Shown here: positions 57,287 through 64,000 of the stretch, one piece after another
How positions within the stretch are numbered: the first letter of the stretch is position 1
How the letters are laid out: the number at the start of each line of letters is the position of its first letter
Assembly: GCA_037783415.1 (NCBI GenBank)
Contig: JAZGTN010000047.1
Coordinates: 3,100,001 to 3,164,000, forward strand
Direction of reading: 5' to 3'
DNA: 64,000 bases
DNA from: Leptasterias polaris
Lineage: Eukaryota > Echinodermata > Asteroidea > Forcipulatida > Asteriidae
Notes under the pieces: generated by a model
The model's input: the letters and a program-made list of their open reading frames with translations, nothing else
What the model was told of the DNA's origin: nothing
The model's database searches: none
Made by a program: the position numbers and the translations under genes

Positions 57287-57371
57287 GTTAGTGTTTGCGG
57301 TCTAGCTCGGATATACCGGACAATGGATTGAAGAGATACTACGGTCAACCCATGAGTTTGCGAAAAGCCAA

Positions 57372-58265
57372 TAAGTTGGACACTGTACTACTATTCCCCC
57401 CGAATTTAGAAAGCGAATCCCAACATCAGTATTGCTCTTTCAAACTCCACACAAAATAAAACATGATATCAGATGATGACTGCAATTTACTTCTCAAATT
57501 TTCAACATCTTAGGTGAAATCAAACCCAAAATATGAGGAAAATTGTATCCAAATATTTAGTCAAAGTGTAACACACCGAGAATCAAAATCCAGCGTGAGC
57601 TTCACATCACTAGCCGGGTCAACCGTGCCTGACAGACGGCGTGGCTCAAGGCCGGAGAGTGCTCTGTACTGCTCGTTTATGACCACAACGACAATCTTTG
57701 GCATGGCTAATGTGTTGGTCAAAAAAAGGGAAGAAAAAAAGAAGGCCGTAATTTGTAAATAATGTCTGATGACATTGAACGAAGACTTGGCAGTTGTATA
57801 TGCATCATTTCAGATATTAGGCCTATGCTGAAATTTTAAACAAAATTAATACAGTTGTTTAAACACAATTTTAAAAAGGGACATGCAGTTGGACACTGTA
57901 CTACTATTCCCCCAATTTAGAAAGCGAATCCCAACATCAGTATTGCTCTTCCAAACTCCACACAAAATAAAACATGATATCAGATGATGACTGCAATTTA
58001 CTTCTTAAATTTTCAACATCTTAGGTGAAATCAAACCCAAAATATGAGGAAAATTGTATCCAATTGTATATGAGGAAAATTGTAACACACCAAGAATCAA
58101 AATTCGGCGTGAGCTTCACATCGGTACCGGTCAACCGTGCCTGACGAACGGCGTGGCTCAAGGCCGGAGAGTTCTCTTTACTGCTCGTTTATGACCACAA
58201 CGCCAAAAGATGGCCGTAATTTGTAAATAATGCCGATGACGTTGACCGAAGACTTGGTAGTTTTT
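57372..58265 (+). repeat. Two-copy tandem duplication, unit about 520 bp
   Basis: TTGGACACTGTACTACTATT starts both copies (57376 and 57891). AACATGATATCAGATGATGA, GTGAGCTTCACATC and GGCGTGGCTCAAGGCCGGAG follow in order in each. The second copy has short deletions. Confidence 0.9.
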
Positions 58266-59770
58266 AGATGTACCATGCTCGAAAATTCCGATATCATGCT
58301 GAAATTCCAAACAGCCCAGTTGTTTAATCACAATTTGAAATGACATGTAGTTGAACGATTGAACGTGTACTAGTATTTGTTCCCCAAAATTCAAAAATTC
58401 ATGTTTGTTTGTTAACACACTCTCTCTACTTTGTATTGACGCACATTTATTAACATTTAACAAAAGAAATGTGATACAAGGACAAGAACTTTGTTTAAAA
58501 GTGTATTTCACACGATTCCCGGTCAAAAAATAAATAAAACATATGCCAAGAGGGCGCACTTTAGCATGGCCCTTTAAGACTATTACGCACGCAAAGGTAT
58601 CAACATGTCAGGGGACACGACCTGTGGTAGCACTATCTGTTGTGCGTGAAACCGTTCCAGCGCAACATATTTACCAATCATCTCCATACAGGTACAAGAC
58701 TGAAGATTGATTTCCTAATAAATAAATGTCATTACCATTATAGGCCTAGTTGTTTTAATCAACAATCGTTTGGCTAATGTATTTGTCAAAAAGGGCGGAA
58801 AAGAAGACCGTTACTTTAATTCATGACCATGGACGTAGAAGTTGCCTTTTCAATCTTGCCCGATTGATACATTAAACTAGTCTCACGCTAGAAGTTATTT
58901 GTATACTTTTATAAATGGCCGAAGAAAAAGTAAATAATTTTTTATAATGATAATAATAAAAATGTCTGCACCACTAATTTGTGATGTCAATTCCCCGCTG
59001 TCTACCTCAACATTTACTGTACCAACGGCAGATAAACAATTACATACCCAGCAGACAAGACGGGATCACTCATTTACCCAGTCCCAAACTCAAAGTTTGG
59101 AGTCTTAAAAACGAAAACCATGAAAATATACCCGGCTGGAGTTACAATACTTATCCTTTTAATACATGGATTCTGGTTTTAAATTGAAACGACAGTAGAC
59201 TTATTGCGGTGGGAAAAGATAGGTGTATCTAGTAAGCCGATTATAACTACGCAGTGGCATTTGGCCAATACCATTGTTCCTTTGTTATACAGTGATTCTC
59301 CCCCAAGACCGTGCGATTGCAGAAGAACGCGTGACACTGCGTGACATTGGGTGGGTTTTCTCTTGCCTGAGTTGTCACTCGAAGGAACGCGTCGGATCGC
59401 GGTCGTACGCGTGACATAATTTATCTATGGTCCCTTAATGCAAAATCATCACACTAAACCGGCTTAGGACCCTCATGTTGCAACTATGTCAAGAAGACTG
59501 AACATAAGCAAAAAGAACCTGAAATGTAGAATGTCAAAAGAGAAATCCTCCCTCTCTCGTAAAATAACCAAACAAAAAGGAAAAACGAGAGTTTGATTTT
59601 TCTTCAACAAAAAGTTGTGGGGCTCCAACTCGACAAATCTCAAAATATATGGATGTTTTCCTCCTCCCTATCGTCAAGCAACAACGAACATATACACGAG
59701 ACTCCTCACAGTTTCTCAAATGACGTAATAATTTGAGGATGGGACAGGATAATCTCCTTATCGCACTGGG
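58266..59770. other. No gene seen
   Basis: A 133-codon minus-strand frame (58158-58559) is not supported by any domain. Around 59330-59430, GCGTGACA words are repeated (GAACGCGTGACACTGCGTGA), similar to 56140-56300. Confidence 0.4.
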
Positions 59771-60045
59771 CATTGTGTTTCAATGTACACAAACTGCCCA
59801 CAGAAAGAGGCAATAGACTCAGTTTGCGATGCTTTGGAACATGCAAAATCAGGATTGTACACCATTTTAAAACCTAACAGAAAACACATGCAATGTCTTT
59901 TAAAACTGATCTTGGGTACAAACGCCATCGAATTCAATAACAAGTTCTACAATCAAACAATTGGCAAGGCGATGGGTAGTGTACGCAGTCGGGAAATAGG
60001 TGACATTACCTTATTCTACGAAAGCCCAATCGTGCCACTGAAGTA
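59771..60045 (+). pseudogene. Penelope-like element reverse-transcriptase fragment
   Basis: The frame reads VSMYTNCPQKEAIDSVCDAL, then KHMQCLLKLILGTNAIEFNN and KFYNQTIGKAMGSVRS. The Y-T-N-x-P block followed about 60 residues later by F-N-x-K-x-Y-x-Q-x-x-G-x-AMG is the arrangement of Penelope-like reverse transcriptases. No catalytic Asp pair or GIY-YIG endonuclease is included; upstream there are stops. A dead fragment. Confidence 0.75.
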
Positions 60046-60063
60046 TATAATTATTATCAGCGG

Positions 60064-60242
60064 GAACTAATTCGTTATAATGAATTAGTAATTCGTTTGA
60101 ACGAATTAGAATTCGTTATAACGAATTAGTAAATTGTTTGAACGAATTAATAATTCGTTTGAACGAATTAAAAATTATGTTGAACGAATTAGTAATTCGT
60201 TATAACGAATTACTAATTCGTTTGAATGAATTAATAATTCGG
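60064..60242. repeat. Tandem array of perfect AATTCGTTNNAACGAATT palindromes
   Basis: About eight consecutive palindromes alternate between AATTCGTTATAACGAATT and AATTCGTTTGAACGAATT, separated by AGT or AAT. Strongly AT-rich with EcoRI-like and AACGTT-like half sites. It follows directly on the Penelope fragment. Confidence 0.9.
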
Positions 60243-61294
60243 GCTACATTAAGGGGCCGCACAGACATGTGATGACAAAAACATATTGTACACAGATATA
60301 ATCGGAGTTCTTCATTTCGTGACCTAAAAGCAATGTTATGCATTCAAAGTAAGCTAATTTGCGCTCTCGAAATCATTTCGGGTGCTCAAAATCATGTTAC
60401 GGACTTGAAAACAATTATTTCTAGTGTACTCGTTTGCTTGACCGTAAAGAACATGAAGAAAATAAGGCGATCGTCGTGATCGTTGGCGTACAAGGGACGA
60501 ATGCAACCTCGAGCTAGCTGGTATCCAACAGTAGTACGGTGCTCAAACCACGCGAAACGACGGCGACGTCGCTGTCCCGGTGACTCAATGCAAGATCACG
60601 TTAAATCCGTGAGACATGTTTGTTTTAACGCTAAGTAACGAGTTAAAATATTACTTACATTTGGTTGTTTTAGTGCATGCTGTCGGCACAGTTTGCGTAA
60701 TACAGTTTTCGTAAATTCGCAACTTGTCACTTCGAGCCTGATGTTGAAGGTCGAGCGATATATAGCTTTTTTTTCTCATAAGTTTCCCGATTTATGTTTT
60801 ATTTTGTATCTATTATATTGTTAGTTTTATGTTCTGGGTTAGAAAAAAAAGTGATACGACAAGAATACAAATCTTACAAATTGCACCCATGTTAATCTCC
60901 CAAAGCTGATGGCTCCGAGGTGCCCGAAAAATAATGGTGACCTATCGTCACGAGACTTACACGGTCTATACAAGCATGAAACGTGCTAGCTGTTTCTTGT
61001 TCTGTTATGTTTAAGTAGCTGCATTCTCAGTTGCATAACAAAGAGTGCGGTGCCTATGGCAGCAAAAATGGTGAAATTTGTTCCTGAGACCCACGTGCCC
61101 CTTACATGGTTTTGTCAATGTTGGGGTCTATAAGAATACTTTGAGGCCCCTTTTAATCACCTTTGCATTAATGAATACAAATATTTTAAGGGTCCGGTTT
61201 TTAAAATGTAATAGGTCCAGGTTCAAGCCTGAGAACAGGCCAGTTTAGTTAAGGTTTGTAGATAAGCATGGGAAGTTTAGTTTGATTACGGTTG
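60243..61294. other. No gene seen; partial similarity to lectin intron 1
   Basis: Segments at 60525-60620 and 60680-60790 resemble 32665-32770 and 33960-34060 in order. GAGACTTACACGGTCTAT at 60953 echoes the family D terminus. Confidence 0.4.
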
Positions 61295-62133
61295 AAGGCA
61301 GGGTGTACTTGTAATTACTCCACAAGTTTATGACCGTAAAAACTTACTTGGTAAAGAGCACTGGAGAGCTGTTGATTATAAGACATTGTTAGAGTTCACG
61401 ACGTCCTTTGAAGTTATATGTAGTTTAAGAGAGAGGGGTAGTTTTTAACCCCAAAATTTGAATCTGAGAAAGTCTTAAAAGCCTTTCTCAGCCATCTGAA
61501 AGTACAAAAAAAGATGCAAAAAGGGCGTTTTTTCTTGTATTATTATCTTGCAAGTTCGATAATAATAATAATAATAAGCAGTTCTTGTATAGCGCATAAT
61601 ACAATAAAGTCTCTATCCGCTTCTTTAATTAAAAAGATGGGTTTTAAGTTTTGATTTAAATTGTTCTAGCGTTGTACAGTCTTTTAAAATTGTTGGGAAG
61701 AGAGTTCCATAGTTTTGGTGAAGCATATTGGAAGGAACGTTGACCGTAGAACTTTGTGTGGACTGGATACGCTGTATGAGAAGACCTTTCGAACTGGAAC
61801 GAAGTTTTCGCGGAGGGTGATAGTCTTGTATTAATTCCTGGAGATAGTCTGGTGCTGATCCGTGTTTGCATTTGTGGGTGAGTGTTAGGACTTTGAAAAC
61901 TATCCGTGATTTAACAGGTAGCCAGTGGAGATTGCGAAGGATTGGAGTGATAGGTTCAAGTGATCGGGTTCTAGTGATGAGTCTGGCTGCTGAATTTTGT
62001 ACGCGTTGGAGTTTTTGAATTTGTGATTCTGGTAATCGATCCGATGACCGATTGAGCCTAAAATTTCACAGGTTTGTTAAGTAAAGATACTGGTCTTCGA
62101 CATTTACCAAACGTATACACTTTTTTTGAGAAA
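61295..62133 (-). mobile_element. Family A MITE copy 3, split by a LINE
   Basis: Left part 61295-61560 and right part 62037-62133 together follow the copy at 5877-6253 (CTTGCAAGTTCGAT, then GACCGATTGAGCC). The right terminus is eroded. Confidence 0.82.
61561..62036 (-). mobile_element. 5'-truncated LINE inserted in the MITE
   Basis: On the minus strand the polymerase tail reads LITRTRSLEPITPILRNLHW, then KVLTLTHKCKHGSAPDYL and, after a frameshift, GQRSFQYASPKLWNSLP. The 3' end is an (ATT)n tail at the left edge (61561-61576), as expected for target-primed insertion in this orientation. Related in type to the LINE at 16720-17226 but clearly a different subfamily. Confidence 0.88.
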
Positions 62134-62855
62134 ATAACACCAACATCAATATTGAAGTTCCCTTACAGTACCAGAACCTATTTCCATCTAAGGCAAAATA
62201 AATATAAAAACACGTTTAGCGTCCTGCCTTAAAAAAAAAATATTAAAACTAAAAAAAGAGGCTGCCTCTCAAAAGGAAGCGGGTGGTGACGCTAAAAATG
62301 TGTTTTTTTTTTTTCCTAAAATGATGTTGACAAACTCCATGAAAAGATCCTGCAAACCATCGCTGCTTATTTTGATTGCCCGATACGAACGTACACAAAA
62401 TTCCAAACAAAATATCAAAAAGAAAAATCTTGTAAAACGTTGTTTCAACTAAAACATGATCATCGAGTTCAACGGAAATTGAGATTAATTTTTACAAAAC
62501 ATTGATAAAATGTCCCTTTAAAATTTAGTTGGAAGAGCTTTGCCACGTTCCATTCCTTTACATTTTAATTCGGATAGCAAAAACAATGGATCTGGTCATT
62601 CCAAAACAATAAATTTTGCGCCACACAAATTCAATGCCGTTTTGATTGAATATCAACCAAATTCAGGAATGAACTAAACCAATTGCACTTGAAGGGTAGC
62701 AAAAACAGTGGTATTTACACAAAATAACATAAAGTTGGAGACTTACTTGATAGCTCTATCTATGGGAAAATGAGTGAATTCAAAACCGAATTCGACATTG
62801 AAACCCCTCGGCAAATTTAACCGACAAACGCATCCGATATGGTATAAAGGATCCA
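62134..62855. other. No gene seen
   Basis: AT-rich; a part near 62740-62800 weakly resembles 17305-17380. No repeat border found. Confidence 0.35.
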
Positions 62856-63033
62856 GGGCCCAATTTCATGGAGCTGATTAAGCAGAAAAATACTTATTTT
62901 CAGTGAGCAGGATACCAGTCACACTTTTGTTGGAAGGACATTGTGTTTTGACTGGTAACCTTATTCTTGTGAGCACTTTTTTGTTGTGCTCAGCTACTTG
63001 TTGTGCTTAAGCAGCTCTATGAAATGTTGGCCA
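62856..63033. mobile_element. 178-bp MITE with GGGCCCAATTTCATGGAGCTG-like ends
   Basis: CCCAATTTCATGGAGCTGAT on the left mirrors CAGCTCTATGAAATGTTGG on the right, with TTAAGC adjoining both. A one-ended relative is at 9541-9591. Confidence 0.8.
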
Positions 63034-63764
63034 AGTACAAAACCCACTTTGCGGTCTATCTTTCTGGTTGTTTATTTACATTTTTTCTAGTGCAAGAAAA
63101 AGCAGCAGATACACGATGCTTGGCGAGTCCTTTTAAAAATATTATGAGCAGTCAGTCGATCAATGAGTCTGGCTTCGCGCTGTTTGCTTTACCTTGACGG
63201 ATCATCTAACTCTGAGAACCACTTGCGTTTCAATTAGATCCTCATGAATATGTTGTTTATGTAAATACCTGAGAAATTACAAGAAATTAGCTTTTGGCGA
63301 AAGGTATAGCTGTTCAATAAGCAGACGAGACGCCATTGGTACATTACCACTTAAATATCTCTTATTTCAAGACGGGGTGGCATTGACTTGTTATTTTTGT
63401 TTTCTTCTTTAATAAGTTAACAATAACCCGCTTCTTCAAAGCTACCATCTCCTTCAGAACTAGATCACGACATTATAAGCTCAAATATTAAAGGTGGTTA
63501 ATTTACTTGTTAATCAAAAAATTCATTAACATTAAAAGTGTTATACTTCAAAATAATCAACTATTAACATTGGTAATTATTGGACTGTTTGTCAAACTGG
63601 TAAAACAAATACTGGAAAAACGAACGGACGCTGTGATTTTTCCCCCTAAATTTACGGACTCCATGCAACTTTTCCCGTATCCACATTTTTACGGACCAGT
63701 TTCCGTAAAAGGTATCCGTAAAAATACAAATATTTCTTACAGTGTAAGATCATAAAAGTGTACT
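63034..63764. other. No gene seen
   Basis: Unique AT-rich DNA with repeated TTTTTACGGA and TCCGTAAAA words near 63690-63725. Confidence 0.4.
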
Positions 63765-64000
63765 CAAACTGTGTTCACACTTGGGCTATCCTAAAAAATC
63801 GAAATGTGTTGAAACAAATCACACTTTCATAAAGTCAGTGCCAACACTTGTGTTTACACTGTCGGCCAAGGGGAGGAATATCTAAAAAATATCACAGTGT
63901 GTTCACACAGTGGATTGACAGACAATCACACTGTCACTAAGTGAACCAAGACTGTGTGCACACTGTGGGCCAGGGGAGGAACATTTGAAAATATCACAGT
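63765..64000 (+). repeat. Tandem repeat, unit about 130 bp, running off the window
   Basis: TGTTCACAC, then AATCACACT, ACTGTSGGCCAAGGGGAGGAA and AATATCACAGT recur in order in two consecutive units (63765-63898 and 63899-64000). The array may continue past the edge. Confidence 0.75.

Noticed and set aside
58158..58559. 133-codon minus-strand frame
   Set aside because: No domain, low-information composition, and part of it lies in a non-coding tandem duplication.

Overview
The window is animal nuclear DNA and mostly non-coding. I infer a marine invertebrate deuterostome, probably an echinoderm (perhaps a sea star). The reasons are a split gene with short phase-1 exons, F-type lectin (FTP) and PAN domains, CCCTAA-type telomeric repeats, a frequent AGGCCTA word and a very dense load of MITEs and fold-back repeats. 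The species call is inference. Nothing bacterial or viral was seen.

One real gene can be assembled on the + strand. Fourteen exons between 13776 and 43992 join in frame, every intron in phase 1, to a predicted secreted protein of 555 residues. Its order is a signal peptide (exon 1), two F-type lectin domains of three exons each (exons 2-4 and 5-7), a Thr/Pro-rich linker of six tiny exons (8-13, four of them 63-nt tandem duplicates) and a final PAN/Apple-like cysteine exon (14). The first intron is about 21 kb and full of transposable elements. A second signal-peptide exon of the same design lies at 50371-50485. It probably opens a tandem paralogue whose lectin exons lie beyond the right edge.

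Everything else is repeat landscape. From the left: a LINE reverse-transcriptase tail (1-650); TTAA-target MITEs (972-2705); a 2.3 kb GGGGCGGAT-ended element with a palindrome and a 750-bp element inside it (2714-5010); nested MITEs (5731-6500); a G-rich minisatellite (6.9-7.2 kb); and a 2-kb element with about 275-bp inverted ends (10563-12582). Intron 1 of the gene holds a 20-bp-repeat fold-back (14.6-15.5 kb), a LINE tail (16.7-17.2 kb), a long TIR composite (17.7-21.4 kb), a 375-bp palindrome (22.9-23.3 kb), a Mutator-like element with a 9-bp target duplication (25263-27159) carrying a 21-bp-repeat fold-back, a telomeric-repeat hairpin (28.4-28.65 kb), another LINE tail (29.4-29.95 kb) and nested palindromes (30.9-31.6 kb). 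Downstream of the gene are a 1-kb tandem repeat (45.2-48.4 kb), a 42-bp minisatellite split by two MITEs (51.7-53.0 kb), a 0.5-kb duplication (57.4-58.3 kb), a Penelope-like RT fragment (59.8-60.0 kb), a palindromic tandem array (60.1-60.2 kb) and a MITE broken by a LINE (61.3-62.1 kb).

Several insertions can be proved inside the window because an uninterrupted paralogous copy of the target is also present. The recurring theme is inverted-repeat elements whose arms are built of short direct repeats.
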